A stretch of 64,000 nt of DNA from Aquisalimonas sp. 2447 (GCF_012044895.1 NZ_CP050695.1:650501-714500); one strand, 5' to 3'. Shown: positions 19,383 to 28,960, numbered from the stretch's first letter. Numbers and translations are program-made. The notes: generated from the letters alone by a model not told the origin.

Positions 19383-21386
19383 ATGACCGAAGGCAACAGC
19401 GAGCAGCAGCAGCGGCTCGATCGATTCGCGCAGCGCCTGGATCAGGCCTGCGAACGGCTGGCGCGCACGTCTGCGTTTGCCAAGTTTACCCACAGCTCCG
19501 AGGTCATCGAGGCCGCCCGCCGGCTGCTGGCGGAGCCGGGTGGCGCAGAAGCGGTTTACCACCGCATCGGTGCACTGGACGCCGCCGGTATCTTCTCCGG
19601 CAGCGACTGGGAAACCCCGGAGCTGCTGCAGCCGGAGATGGCGGCCAACACCCTGAAGCTGAGCAGCGATCACATGCTGATCCTGGAATGCCTCAGCGAG
19701 CTGCGCATGGTGGCCATCATTGAGGGCGAGCTGCCACCGGAGCGGTTGTCCCCCGAGGATGCGCGACACTTCCTGGCCAAGGTGCTCGCCCTCAACGTGC
19801 ACCTGGTCTTCGGTGAGCTCAACGAGGCAGAGCGCGTGCGTCTGGGCCGGCACGCCAGCATGGTGCGCCAGCACCAGCGATTCGTGCTGGAGCGCGTGGG
19901 TTTCGATGCGGTGGTGGAGGAGCTGATCACCGAGATCTGGCGCATCCTCCAGCAGCGGCCCATCCAGCTGGACAACGTCAAGGAGATGATCACCAACGTC
20001 GCGGTGTACCTGAACAGCGACGCACCGGGTGTGCCCATGGCCAGCACGCGCGGCGCCGAGCGCCTGATCAGTGCACTGTACGGCCCCACCCGGGCCAGTC
20101 AGGAAGACCCCGGCCTTGATGCGTTCATCCAGCGCCTGCAGAGCATGGACGATCAGACCCTGCGCAACGAGGCCCTGGGCTTCGGCCGCGCCATGCACGA
20201 CACGGGTCTGGTGTCGCCGTACCACGCCACGTTCCTGCGTTTCGTCCTGGACAATGCCCCTGACCTGGTGCCATCCACGCTGGGGCTCAGCAGTACCGGC
20301 GTCGAGGTGCTGGGGAGTTACAGTGAGCTGGTGCACCGCCTGATCCGCGAGGCCATCTGGCCGGAAACCGCCGATGCCATTTACGGGCTGGCGGGTCTGC
20401 TGGAACGCGGCGTGCTCTACCACGGGCCGGTGCCGCCGGCGCTGTGGCGCCAGATCCACCTGAATCTGTCCGACGATGCCCAGCGGCTGCTGGCGCATAC
20501 CGAGTTCGCCGGCGGGCCGTCCGCACGGGTGCGGCTGCTGGCGGGCGTCATCAGCATGCTGGGCCGGCCCCTGGGCATCGGCCAGGGGGACAATCCCACC
20601 TGCCAGTCAGCCCGGGCACTGTCCATGTGGTCCACCAACGACCCGGACTATCTGTTGCAGGTGGTGGCCTGGGCCGCCCGCGACAGTGATGTGATCACCC
20701 ACTTCGAAGGTCATGCATTGTCGTCGTCGGGACTGGCTGCACGGCAGCCACCGCAGCCCCTGTGGGACGTGGATCCGGTGTCGGCGGTCACGGTGCCTCA
20801 CCTGGACGCGCTGTACATGGAGATGGGGCGTTTGTGCGTGGGCCGCGGCGAGGATCCACACCGCTGGGTGAACCCGGAGTTCCACGGCTGGTGGGTAGGC
20901 CGCGGGTTCGCCATCGTCGTGGACGTGGCCACCGGCATGCTGGTGGACCAGGAAGGCTTCGTGTGCCGCTTCTACGCTTGCTACCACCCGCTCTACAACG
21001 GCAATAACCCGGTGATCCACTCGCAGCCGGCAGGCATCGCCGTGACCGATGCCACCGCCCGCTTCATCGGCTGGCACGCCATTTCCATCGAACGGGTGGG
21101 CTTCGATCCCGAGGGCGTCATGCGGGTGTATTTCTTCAACCCCAACAACGACAGTACCCAGGACTGGGGCAACGGCGTGGTGGTCTCCACGGAAGGGGCC
21201 GGGGAGTATCACGGCGAGTCGTCACTGCCGTTCGAGGAGTTTGTCTCCCGGCTCTACATCTTTCACTACGATCCCCGTGACGAGGCCCAGGGCGTGGAGG
21301 TGCCGGAGGAGGCCATGGCGCGCATTCATGCCATGGTTGCCGATAGCTGGGGAGCGGACCGCCAGGCGCCCGCGGAGGACGCCTGA
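19383..21386 (+). CDS. Large orphan with papain-like catalytic pattern
   Basis: I do not recognise this 667-residue protein. It has no signal peptide and no membrane helix, and the first 380 residues look mostly helical. The C-terminal part contains GQGDNPTCQSARALSMW with Gln401 and Cys407, GWHAISIE with His565, and YFFNPNNDS with Asn586 and Asp590. Papain-like peptidases use Gln19, Cys25, His159 and Asn175, and the Gln-to-Cys spacing of six is identical. The inference is a cysteine peptidase, transglutaminase or deamidase fold. It stands alone on its strand, converging on an ATP-grasp gene. Confidence 0.8.
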   Translation: MTEGNSEQQQRLDRFAQRLDQACERLARTSAFAKFTHSSEVIEAARRLLAEPGGAEAVYHRIGALDAAGIFSGSDWETPELLQPEMAANTLKLSSDHMLILECLSELRMVAIIEGELPPERLSPEDARHFLAKVLALNVHLVFGELNEAERVRLGRHASMVRQHQRFVLERVGFDAVVEELITEIWRILQQRPIQLDNVKEMITNVAVYLNSDAPGVPMASTRGAERLISALYGPTRASQEDPGLDAFIQRLQSMDDQTLRNEALGFGRAMHDTGLVSPYHATFLRFVLDNAPDLVPSTLGLSSTGVEVLGSYSELVHRLIREAIWPETADAIYGLAGLLERGVLYHGPVPPALWRQIHLNLSDDAQRLLAHTEFAGGPSARVRLLAGVISMLGRPLGIGQGDNPTCQSARALSMWSTNDPDYLLQVVAWAARDSDVITHFEGHALSSSGLAARQPPQPLWDVDPVSAVTVPHLDALYMEMGRLCVGRGEDPHRWVNPEFHGWWVGRGFAIVVDVATGMLVDQEGFVCRFYACYHPLYNGNNPVIHSQPAGIAVTDATARFIGWHAISIERVGFDPEGVMRVYFFNPNNDSTQDWGNGVVVSTEGAGEYHGESSLPFEEFVSRLYIFHYDPRDEAQGVEVPEEAMARIHAMVADSWGADRQAPAEDA

Positions 21387-21410
21387 CGGTCGCATTGCGG
21401 CTGGATCGTC

Positions 21411-22637
21411 CTAGACGTAGAAGTCCAGGTCTTCCTGGTGTTTCAGCAGATCCCGCAGCTTGTGCGGGTTGTCCCCGAAGAAGTACACCAGCCCCCAGTG
21501 CGTGCCGAAGGCCGTGCGTTTGGTGACGGTCTCTTCCAGCGGCGGGGTCAGCTCGTGGTACTCGAAGTACTCATGATTCTCGGTCTCCTCCGGAATCTCC
21601 AGCTTCGAGACCACGCGCCGGCGGGGATACACGCCGAAGCAGCCGGCGTGGCCCTTGGCGTCCTGTACCGGCGTCGGGAAAAAGGCCTCGATCTCTTCCT
21701 CGGTGGTCTTGGGATCGAAGCACAGCACCATGCCCTGGTAGGCATTGAAGCCGTAGGCGCGCTCCAGCAGCTCGAACACCTTGAACCCCGGCGGCCGGTA
21801 AGCGACTTCGCCGAAGTACATGGTGCCGTCGCTGGTGACGAAGTACTCCGGGTGGATGAAGCCGAACTCGATGTCGAAGGTCTTGATCAGCTTCTCGATT
21901 TCCTTGGTGATGAGATTCCGCCAGCTCTCCAGCTCCGGCGTGGCCGGTACGAACACGGAGTAGCCCAGGGTGACGTACTCGGAGATGTTCAGGAAGCGGA
22001 TCTTGCCGTTGTGGATCCACGCCTCCACGGCGAACTCCCAGCCATCCAGGTGGCTTTCCATGAGCAGCGGATACTCTTCGTCCGGGATGGTGTCGATCTC
22101 GTCCGGATGGCGAATCACCCGGTGGCCCAGGCAGCCGGCCTTGTCAAAGGCCTTGAGGTGGATGGGGTCGTCCGGGTCGCCGTCGAGCTTCAGCAGGGTC
22201 TGGTTGACGCGCTTGAGGAAGCGGACCACGTCCTCCTTGTCATGGGCCTCCTCGAAAATGCCCACGCGGATGCCGCCGAGCTGGGCGCGGCGCTTCATCA
22301 GCGCCTTGTCGCGGAACAGCACCGCCTGGCCGTGGAGGCGCGGGTTGCCCATAAGGACGGCGTTGATGGCGCCGGCCCACTCCACGGTCTCCTCGAACAA
22401 CGGGATCGCCACGTCCACGCCTTCCTCCTTGAGGCGTTCGGCGATCTCCATGGAGCGGTCGTTCAGGCGTTCGAAATCCCAGGTCATGTGAGGGATTCCG
22501 TGCTCCTTGGCATAGTCCTCGGCCCACTCCGGAGCCACGATGATGTAGCGGCGGTCGAAGCGTTCCAGGGCATCGATGCAGTTGATGCTCCATCCCAGGA
22601 TGGCGACATAGCCCTTGTTCGGATCTTTTTCAGTCAT
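21411..22637 (-). CDS. ATP-grasp domain protein
   Basis: The 408-residue protein has an N-terminal Rossmann-like region (GYVAILGWSINCIDAL) and the central features of an ATP-grasp ligase. These include QTLLKLDGDPDDPIHLKAF, LLMESHLDGWEFAVEAWI and a metal-binding region FIHPEYFVTSDGTMYFGEVAYRPPG. The fold couples ATP hydrolysis to C-N or C-O ligation of a carboxylate. The substrate cannot be read from the sequence or from the neighbours. The ATG at 22637 is the only good start. A 17-base palindrome lies about 65 bases upstream. Confidence 0.85.
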   Translation of the reverse strand: MTEKDPNKGYVAILGWSINCIDALERFDRRYIIVAPEWAEDYAKEHGIPHMTWDFERLNDRSMEIAERLKEEGVDVAIPLFEETVEWAGAINAVLMGNPRLHGQAVLFRDKALMKRRAQLGGIRVGIFEEAHDKEDVVRFLKRVNQTLLKLDGDPDDPIHLKAFDKAGCLGHRVIRHPDEIDTIPDEEYPLLMESHLDGWEFAVEAWIHNGKIRFLNISEYVTLGYSVFVPATPELESWRNLITKEIEKLIKTFDIEFGFIHPEYFVTSDGTMYFGEVAYRPPGFKVFELLERAYGFNAYQGMVLCFDPKTTEEEIEAFFPTPVQDAKGHAGCFGVYPRRRVVSKLEIPEETENHEYFEYHELTPPLEETVTKRTAFGTHWGLVYFFGDNPHKLRDLLKHQEDLDFYV

Positions 22638-22702
22638 GCGTGCGGCTCCGTTGTGAAAGGGCCCCGCGCCGTGTGGCGTGTTGCCGATGCGCGAGGACGG
22701 TA

Positions 22703-22719
22703 AAGGAATCGCATTCCTT
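22703..22719. promoter_or_regulatory. Palindrome upstream of the ATP-grasp gene
   Basis: The sequence AAGGAAT-CGC-ATTCCTT has two perfect seven-base arms around three bases. It lies between the divergent-facing end of the PagL-like gene and the start of the ATP-grasp gene. It could be an operator or a small RNA hairpin. No regulator gene is adjacent. Confidence 0.4.
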
Positions 22720-22787
22720 CACGCAGCGTAGCACGCTGTTCGGGTAGGCCCGTATGTTGGGCTGATACAGGACGTACAAGAATTGTT

Positions 22788-23345
22788 CTAGAACCGGTAC
22801 CGCAACCCCGCGGTCAGGAAGTTGGATCCGCCCTCCGTGCCGTACAGCCCGAATACCCCGGACCGGTGGTGAAGCCGCGTGACCAGGCTCCAGCGGGGAT
22901 TGCCCGGTGGGCTGAAGGAGATGTCCGCGTGCATGTAGTGGAGCAGGCGGCGCGTGTTCTCCTCCAGGGGAGGGCGCCGGGTGGCGCGGGACAGGCCCTG
23001 GGCGAAGGAGATGCGGGTGTCCAGCCAGTGATTCCACGGGAAGCGCGTCCAGTACACCACCAGCGCGGCGTTCTTCTCCCAGTGGGACTGCTTGCCCCAG
23101 TGCCGGACCAGTTGCGCCTCCCCTTCCCACACGACCCCGTCCCACCCGTGTCCGAGGTGGCGACCGAGGATGGCCGCACCCATGTAGGACGGGCCGGTTT
23201 CGCCGCCGTCGGCGGCGAGGATGTCGAGAAAACGGCTATCATCGAACTGCCCCGCCAGGGCAGTAACCGACCAGGGTGTTTCGGTCGCGGCGGCCTTGCT
23301 GCTCAGCGGCGCCAGCAGCAGCGCCAACAGAAGAAGTTTCACCAT
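22788..23345 (-). CDS. PagL-like outer-membrane barrel (acyloxyacyl hydrolase family)
   Basis: The start at 23345 gives a 185-residue protein with a signal peptide (MVKLLLLALLLAPLSSKAAA). The frame upstream of it is unlikely to be coding. The mature part resembles a small beta-barrel and ends in GLRYRF, with Phe as the last residue, an outer-membrane sorting signal. Near the end, RLHHRSGVFGLYGTEGGSN resembles the His-x-Ser motif plus a nearby Glu used by the lipid A 3-O-deacylase PagL. The spacing to Glu is slightly shorter than in the reference enzyme, so activity is uncertain. Confidence 0.65.
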   Translation of the reverse strand: MVKLLLLALLLAPLSSKAAATETPWSVTALAGQFDDSRFLDILAADGGETGPSYMGAAILGRHLGHGWDGVVWEGEAQLVRHWGKQSHWEKNAALVVYWTRFPWNHWLDTRISFAQGLSRATRRPPLEENTRRLLHYMHADISFSPPGNPRWSLVTRLHHRSGVFGLYGTEGGSNFLTAGLRYRF

Positions 23346-23422
23346 CGGTCTTGCGCGTTCCTTCCGTCTGCGTGAGGCAATGCCCTCCAGTATACGGTTG
23401 CATGATGCCGCGCAAGGTTCCA

Positions 23423-24334
23423 CTAGCGGGGCGCCACCCCCGCTTCGCTGCCGAGATGCTTCTGGCCGAAGAAAATCAGCGCCGTGGCCGCACCGAACAT
23501 CAGCAGGCCGTAGATGGCCGAGGGCATGATCATCACGTCCCCGTCCAGGCCGTGAACGCCGTGCAGTAGCGTGCCGGCCACGGCCATGCCCAGCGGCGTA
23601 TTCTGGATGCCAACCTCGATGCCGATGGTCAGCGCCTGGCGCAGCTTCAGGGCGAGCAGCCAGGCGAGGCCCAGTCCAATGGCGGTCATGATGAGGTTCA
23701 GTGCCAGGCTGACTCCGCCGACCATTGGCAGGATGGTGAGCAGATCGTCGCGTTCGGCCCACAGGATGACCAGCACGATGAACAGGAATGCCAGGGCGGC
23801 GAAGCGGTCGTAGAGCGGCCCGATGCGCATGGAGAAGCGGGGCGCCAGCCTGCGGATCAGCATGCCCAGGGAGATGGGCACGATGGTGAAGGCAAAGACC
23901 CCGAACATGACCTGGAGCACGGGAGTCGGCACGTCATCCGGGGTGGTGCCGACGAAGTAGTTGATCGCCAGAGCAAGCAGCAACGGGATGGTGAACACCA
24001 CCACGCAGCTGTTCACCGCCGTGAGGGTGATGGACAGGGGCTTGTCGCCCCGGGCGAGGTGGGACACCAGGTTGGACGTGGTGCCGCCGGGGCAGGCCGC
24101 CAGGATGATCAGGCCAATGGCCAGCTCCGGCGGCAGGTTCCACGCCAGCGCCAGGAGAAAGCCCACCACGGGCAGCAGGACGACCTGCACGATCAGGCCG
24201 GCGACCACCGCGCGCGGGTAGTCCTTGAGACGGATGAAATCCTTCACCCGGAGGGTCATGCCCATGCCGAACATGATCAGGATCAGGGTGATCGGCAGGA
24301 TGATGTCCACCAGGACGTTAAGGTCGTTCTCCAT
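23423..24334 (-). CDS. Bile acid:sodium symporter (BASS) family transporter
   Basis: The 303-residue protein has about nine or ten hydrophobic helices. Family landmarks are FGMGMTLRVKDF near the N-terminus, ACPGGTTSNLVSHLARGD near residues 90-108 and GIEVGIQNTPLGMAVA near 250. These are the sodium-binding and crossover regions of this fold. Members move organic anions such as bile acids, keto acids or pyruvate with sodium. The substrate here is unknown. It is separate from its neighbours and transcribed toward the PagL-like gene. Confidence 0.88.
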   Translation of the reverse strand: MENDLNVLVDIILPITLILIMFGMGMTLRVKDFIRLKDYPRAVVAGLIVQVVLLPVVGFLLALAWNLPPELAIGLIILAACPGGTTSNLVSHLARGDKPLSITLTAVNSCVVVFTIPLLLALAINYFVGTTPDDVPTPVLQVMFGVFAFTIVPISLGMLIRRLAPRFSMRIGPLYDRFAALAFLFIVLVILWAERDDLLTILPMVGGVSLALNLIMTAIGLGLAWLLALKLRQALTIGIEVGIQNTPLGMAVAGTLLHGVHGLDGDVMIMPSAIYGLLMFGAATALIFFGQKHLGSEAGVAPR

Positions 24335-24583
24335 GCGACTCCTCCGGTCACTGTGTCTCGTTGTGTTCGATACAGACGGCGTGCTGCCCCAGTGCGGATA
24401 CTACGGTGAAATCCGTTCCTGGGTAAAACGATTGCAGAAAGTGTCAATCGACCTTCATGACCAACCGGCGCCTAGCACAACAAGCCAGCAGGCATTCCCG
24501 GGGTGCAGGATCCGGCCGTTATTGATGGATTCATGGTGCCGCGCCCGGGCGGGACGCGGCATCTGGGCGGGAAGTGCCGGGGG

Positions 24584-25579
24584 TCAGCGACTGTTCAGGG
24601 AACGGCCCACCCAGGGGTCGTCGGTGATACGGGCACAAGCCTGGCGGTACTCGTCCTGCAGGCGTGCCACCACATCGGCCGTGGGCTGGACCTCCCGGAT
24701 GCTGCCCACGCCCTGGCCGGCGCCCCAGATATCCCGCCAGGCCTTGGACTTGTTGCTGCCGCCGGAGCCGAAGGCCATGTTCGCCGGATCGCCCTCGGGC
24801 AGAGCGTTGGGGTCCAGGCCGGCGTTGCTGATGCTGCCGGCGAGGTAGTTGCCGTGGACGCCGGTGAAGTAGCTGGTATAGACGATGTCCTTGGCCGAGG
24901 ACTCGACGATCATGTCCTTGTAGCGCTGATCGGCGTTGGCCTCCTCGGTGGCGATGAAGCGCGTGCCCATGTAGGCCAGGTCCGCCCCCATGGCCTGGGC
25001 GGCGAGCACATGATCACCGCGGCTGATGGCGCCGGAGAGGATGATCGGGCCATCGTAGAAACTGCGGATCTCCGAGACCAGGGCGAAGGGGTTGAACGTG
25101 CCGGCATGCCCGCCGGCCCCGGTGCATACCAGGATCAGCCCGTCCACCCCGGCCTCGATGGCCTTCTCGGCATGGCGCACGCTGATCACGTCGTGGAACA
25201 CCAGCCCGCCGTAGGAGTGCACCGCCGGGATCGCTTCCGTGGGGGCGCGCAGGCTGGTGATCACGATGGGCACCTGGTACTTCACGCACATCTCGAGATC
25301 GTGTTCCAGGCGGTCGTTGCTCTTGTGCACAATCTGGTTCACGGCGAAGGGCGCGACCCGGGCGTCCGGGTTGGCCGCCCTGTAGTCCGCCAGTTCCGAG
25401 GTGATCCGCTGCAGCCACACCTCCAGCTCCTCCGCCGGTCGCGCGTTCAGTGCCGGGAACGAGCCCACAATGCCGGCCTTGCACTGGGCCAGCACCAGGT
25501 CCGGGTTGGAGACGATGAACATGGGCGAGCCGATCACCGGCAGGGAGAGATTGTCTTCAAGGATCTTGGGTAGGGTCAT
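24584..25579 (-). CDS. Nitronate monooxygenase family (FMN, TIM barrel)
   Basis: The 331-residue protein has the 2-nitropropane dioxygenase-like pattern: PVIGSPMFIVSNPDLVLA at the N-terminus, VCTGAGGHAGTFNPFALV with the putative catalytic His, and ALPEGDPANMAFG. The barrel phosphate-binding part includes IILSGAISRGDHVLAAQAMGADLAYMGTRF. Members bind FMN and oxidise alkyl nitronates, although many have other flavin reactions. The ATG at 25579 gives the family length. The open frame continues far upstream without homology. It is divergent from the acetoacetyl-CoA synthetase gene. Confidence 0.88.
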   Translation of the reverse strand: MTLPKILEDNLSLPVIGSPMFIVSNPDLVLAQCKAGIVGSFPALNARPAEELEVWLQRITSELADYRAANPDARVAPFAVNQIVHKSNDRLEHDLEMCVKYQVPIVITSLRAPTEAIPAVHSYGGLVFHDVISVRHAEKAIEAGVDGLILVCTGAGGHAGTFNPFALVSEIRSFYDGPIILSGAISRGDHVLAAQAMGADLAYMGTRFIATEEANADQRYKDMIVESSAKDIVYTSYFTGVHGNYLAGSISNAGLDPNALPEGDPANMAFGSGGSNKSKAWRDIWGAGQGVGSIREVQPTADVVARLQDEYRQACARITDDPWVGRSLNSR

Positions 25580-25752
25580 GGGCCGTCTCTCTGCAGCGTT
25601 CGTTGTTTTCCGGTTACCAGTGGGGTTGCGCGCTCTGGCATGCGCGACCCGGATGATGCCGGAACCTGACAATGGTCCCGGGGACAGGGCAGGGGTATCG
25701 TACAGGAAGACACCGAAAATCAGGACCATTACAACGGGAGGAGCCACGACAC

Positions 25753-27741
25753 ATGGGCGCGCATAAGCAGCCGGAAGTCCTGTGGTCACCGAGCGCGGAG
25801 CGGATTGCCGGGAGCCGGCTCCGGGAGTACATGGACTGGCTGGCCCGGGAGAAGGGGGTGGTCTGCCAGGATTACGACAGCCTCTGGCAGTGGTCCACGG
25901 AGCACCTGGAGGATTTCTGGGCGTCCATCTGGGAATACTTCGCCATCCCCCATGCCGCACCCTACGAGAGTGTCCTCCGGGAGCGAGTGATGCCGGGCGC
26001 GCAATGGTTCCCCGGCGCCCGGCTGAACATCGCCGAGCAGATCTTCCGTTTCCATGCTGCGGACGGTGATGTGCCCGCAATCTTCTCCCGCTCCGAGTTG
26101 CGACCGCTGCAGAGCCTGAGCTGGGACGAACTGAGAAGCCAGGTGGCAAGCGTTGCCACGGCCCTGCGGTCCATGGGCGTGCAGCGGGGCGACCGGGTAG
26201 TGGCGTACTTGCCGAATATCCCGGAGACCGTCGTGGCGTTCTTCGCCTGTGCCAGTCTCGGCGCCATCTGGTCCAGTTGCTCGCCGGATATGGGCACCCG
26301 CAGCGTGCTGGATCGCTTCCGGCAGATCGACCCGAAGGTTCTGCTCACGGTGGATGGTTACCGCTATGGCGGGACGGACCATGATCGGCGTGAGGTGGTG
26401 GAGCAACTCCGCAGTGAGCTGACAACGCTGGAGCACACGGTGTTACTGCCCTATCTGGACGGTGATGCGGACAGGGCAGGGGTATGGTCCTGGGCGGCGC
26501 TGCTGGATCACGCCGGGCCCATGGAGTTCGAGCCCGTGCCCTTCGATCACCCGCTGTGGGTGGTGTACTCCTCCGGGACCACCGGTCTGCCGAAGCCCAT
26601 CGTGCATGGTCACGGTGGAGCGCTACTGGAGACGGTCAAGGGCCACGGTCTGCACCTGGACATGGGACCGACGGACCGTTTCATGTGGCTGACCACCACC
26701 GGCTGGATCATGTGGAATTCCCAGATCGGGGGCCTGCTGGTCGGCGCCACCATCTGCCTGTACGACGGCAACCCCGGATATCCGGACCTGAACACCCTGT
26801 GGCGCTTTGCCGACGAGACCGACATGACCGTCTTCGGCGCCGGCGCAGCGTTCTTCATGAACTGCCGCAAGGAGACCGTTGAGCCCCGTCGCGTGGCGGA
26901 CCTGAGCCGGTTACGCACCGTCGGCTCCACCGGGTCGCCTTTACCCGAAGAGGGCTACCGCTGGCTGAGCGATGAGCTGGGTGACGTGCTCATCGCCGCC
27001 ATCAGCGGTGGCACGGATGTGGCGGCGGCCTTCGTCGGCGCCTGTCCGATTCTGCCCGTGGTCGCCGGCGAGATGCAGTGCCGCTCCCTGGGCGTTGCGG
27101 TGCATGCGGCCGATGATCAGGGCAACCTGGTCATGGACGAAGTCGGCGAGCTGGTGGTCACCGAGCCCATGCCGTCCATGCCCATCTATTTCTGGAACGA
27201 CCCGGACGGTCAGCGCCTGCGGGAGAGCTATTTCGAGATGTACCCCGGCTGGTGGCGGCACGGCGACTGGATCCGGATCACGCCCCGCGGTGGCGCGGTG
27301 ATCTACGGCCGTTCGGATACCACCATCAACCGCCACGGCATCCGCATGGGCACCGCCGAGATCTACCGGGTGGTGGAGGAGTTCCCCGAGGTGCTGGACA
27401 GCCTGGTGGTGGATCTCGAATACCTGGGCCGGGAGTCGTGGATGCCGTGTTTCGTGGTGCTGCGCGAGGGCGCGACCCTGGACGACGATCTCGCCGCGTC
27501 CATCAAGCAGGCCATCCGGACCAAGCTCTCCGCCCGTCATGCCCCCAACGAGATCGTGGCGGTGGATGAGATTCCGCGGACGCTGACTGGCAAGAAGATG
27601 GAACTGCCCGTCAAGAAGCTGCTGCTCGGCATGCCCCTGGACAAGGCCGCCAACCCGGACGCCATGGCCAACCCGCACAGCCTGGAGTACTACATGGCGT
27701 TTGCCCGCAAGCGGAACACCGCTGCGAGCTCAACGGAATGA
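25753..27741 (+). CDS. Acetoacetyl-CoA synthetase (acetoacetate-CoA ligase)
   Basis: This 662-residue adenylate-forming enzyme activates acetoacetate to acetoacetyl-CoA with ATP. It has the AMP-binding loop YSSGTTGLPKPIVHGHGG near residue 280, the motif YGRSDTTINRHGIRMGTAEIYR in the hinge region and the acylation lysine in RTLTGKKMELPVKK. The N-terminal WLAREKGVVCQDYDSLWQWS block and overall length separate it from acetyl-CoA synthetases. GGGAGGA lies ten bases before the ATG at 25753, which is preferred over the upstream open frame. The convergent thiolase suggests a link to acetoacetyl-CoA and PHB metabolism. Confidence 0.92.
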   Translation: MGAHKQPEVLWSPSAERIAGSRLREYMDWLAREKGVVCQDYDSLWQWSTEHLEDFWASIWEYFAIPHAAPYESVLRERVMPGAQWFPGARLNIAEQIFRFHAADGDVPAIFSRSELRPLQSLSWDELRSQVASVATALRSMGVQRGDRVVAYLPNIPETVVAFFACASLGAIWSSCSPDMGTRSVLDRFRQIDPKVLLTVDGYRYGGTDHDRREVVEQLRSELTTLEHTVLLPYLDGDADRAGVWSWAALLDHAGPMEFEPVPFDHPLWVVYSSGTTGLPKPIVHGHGGALLETVKGHGLHLDMGPTDRFMWLTTTGWIMWNSQIGGLLVGATICLYDGNPGYPDLNTLWRFADETDMTVFGAGAAFFMNCRKETVEPRRVADLSRLRTVGSTGSPLPEEGYRWLSDELGDVLIAAISGGTDVAAAFVGACPILPVVAGEMQCRSLGVAVHAADDQGNLVMDEVGELVVTEPMPSMPIYFWNDPDGQRLRESYFEMYPGWWRHGDWIRITPRGGAVIYGRSDTTINRHGIRMGTAEIYRVVEEFPEVLDSLVVDLEYLGRESWMPCFVVLREGATLDDDLAASIKQAIRTKLSARHAPNEIVAVDEIPRTLTGKKMELPVKKLLLGMPLDKAANPDAMANPHSLEYYMAFARKRNTAASSTE

Positions 27742-27742
27742 T

Positions 27743-27770
27743 CCAGCGCCCGGCGTAACCCGGGCGCTGG
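27743..27770. terminator. Hairpin between convergent genes
   Basis: CCAGCGCCCGG and CCGGGCGCTGG form a perfect 11-base stem with a six-base loop between the acetoacetyl-CoA synthetase stop and the thiolase stop. It could serve both directions. There is no T run, so termination is a probable but unproven role. Confidence 0.55.
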
Positions 27771-27778
27771 CCTGCGGG

Positions 27779-28960
27779 CTACAGCCGCTCGATGATGGTG
27801 ACGTTGGCCATGCCACCGCCTTCGCACATGGTCTGCAGGCCGTAACGGCCCCCGCGCTGCCGCAGGGCGTGAACCAGCGTGGTCATGAGCTTGGTGCCGG
27901 AGCCACCCAGGGGGTGCCCCAGGGCAATGGCGCCGCCGTTGACATTGAGCCGCTCGGGGTCGGCGTCGGTGACCTCCAGCCAGGCCAGTGGCACCGGCGC
28001 AAAGGCCTCGTTGACCTCGAACAGATCGATGTCGTTGATGCCCAGCCCCGATTTCTTCAGTGCCTGCTGGGTGGCCGGCAGTGGCGCCTCCAGCATGATC
28101 ACCGGGTCGTGACCGATGACGCTCATGTGGTGGATGCGTGCCAGGGGGTCGACGCCCAGCGCCTTCAGACCGCGTTCGCTGACCACCATGACACCGCTGG
28201 CACCGTCACAGATCTGACTGGCGTTGGCGGCGGTGATGCAGCCACCCTCCTGGAGCGTATCGAGGCTGCTCATGCGGTCCATGGAGGCATCGAAGCGAAT
28301 TCCCTCGTCGGCGGTGTGGATACCGCCTTCGCCTTCACCATCCTGGGTGCGCACCGCCACCGGCAGGATCTCGTCCTGGAAACGCCCGGCCTCGGTGGCC
28401 TTCATGGCGCGCTGGTGACTCTGCAGGGCGTAGCGGTCCAGCTGTTCGCGGTTATGACCGTACTTGTTCGCAATCATTTCCGCGCCCATGAACTGTGTGA
28501 ATTCCTCCACGTCCGGGTAGCGCTTGTGGATGCCCGGGCTCATGTAGTGCCCCATGCCCGCCTTCTGGTGCAGCTTGATGGTGGAGAACATGGGCACCCG
28601 GCTCATGCTCTCCACGCCAGCGGCGATCACGGCATCCATGCTGCCGGCCAGCACCGCCTGAGCGGCGAAGTGCAGCGCCTGCTGGGAGGAGCCACACTGG
28701 CGGTCCACGGTGGTGCCGGGGACGGACTCCGGCAGTTTCGACGCCAGCACCGCGTTGCGGCCCACGTTCATGGCCTGCTCGCCGCCCTGGCTGACACAGC
28801 CCATGATCACGTCTTCCACCATGGCCGGGTCGGCCCCGGTGCGGTCCACCAGGCCGTTGATCACTTCGGCGGCGAGGTCCGCCGGATGCCAGCCCGAAAG
28901 CTTGCCGCCCTTGCGGCCCCCTGCCGTGCGCGTCGCGGCTACGATGTAGGCGTCGGCCAT
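27779..28960 (-). CDS. Acetyl-CoA acetyltransferase / thiolase family
   Basis: The 393-residue thiolase has the nucleophile Cys89 in DRQCGSSQQALHF, His349 in ALGHPLGGSGT and the second active cysteine Cys379 in MCEGGGMAN. These match the triad of biosynthetic and degradative thiolases. It either condenses two acetyl-CoA to acetoacetyl-CoA or cleaves 3-ketoacyl-CoA. The convergent acetoacetyl-CoA synthetase favours a role around acetoacetyl-CoA. The symbol is left open because several thiolases coexist in such genomes. Confidence 0.9.
   Translation of the reverse strand: MADAYIVAATRTAGGRKGGKLSGWHPADLAAEVINGLVDRTGADPAMVEDVIMGCVSQGGEQAMNVGRNAVLASKLPESVPGTTVDRQCGSSQQALHFAAQAVLAGSMDAVIAAGVESMSRVPMFSTIKLHQKAGMGHYMSPGIHKRYPDVEEFTQFMGAEMIANKYGHNREQLDRYALQSHQRAMKATEAGRFQDEILPVAVRTQDGEGEGGIHTADEGIRFDASMDRMSSLDTLQEGGCITAANASQICDGASGVMVVSERGLKALGVDPLARIHHMSVIGHDPVIMLEAPLPATQQALKKSGLGINDIDLFEVNEAFAPVPLAWLEVTDADPERLNVNGGAIALGHPLGGSGTKLMTTLVHALRQRGGRYGLQTMCEGGGMANVTIIERL

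Noticed and set aside
24537-24561. TGCCGCG/CGCGGCA hairpin after the nitronate monooxygenase gene
   Set aside because: It could be a terminator but has no T run on either side, so it was not listed as a feature. The rest of the 249-base gap at 24335-24583 shows nothing.
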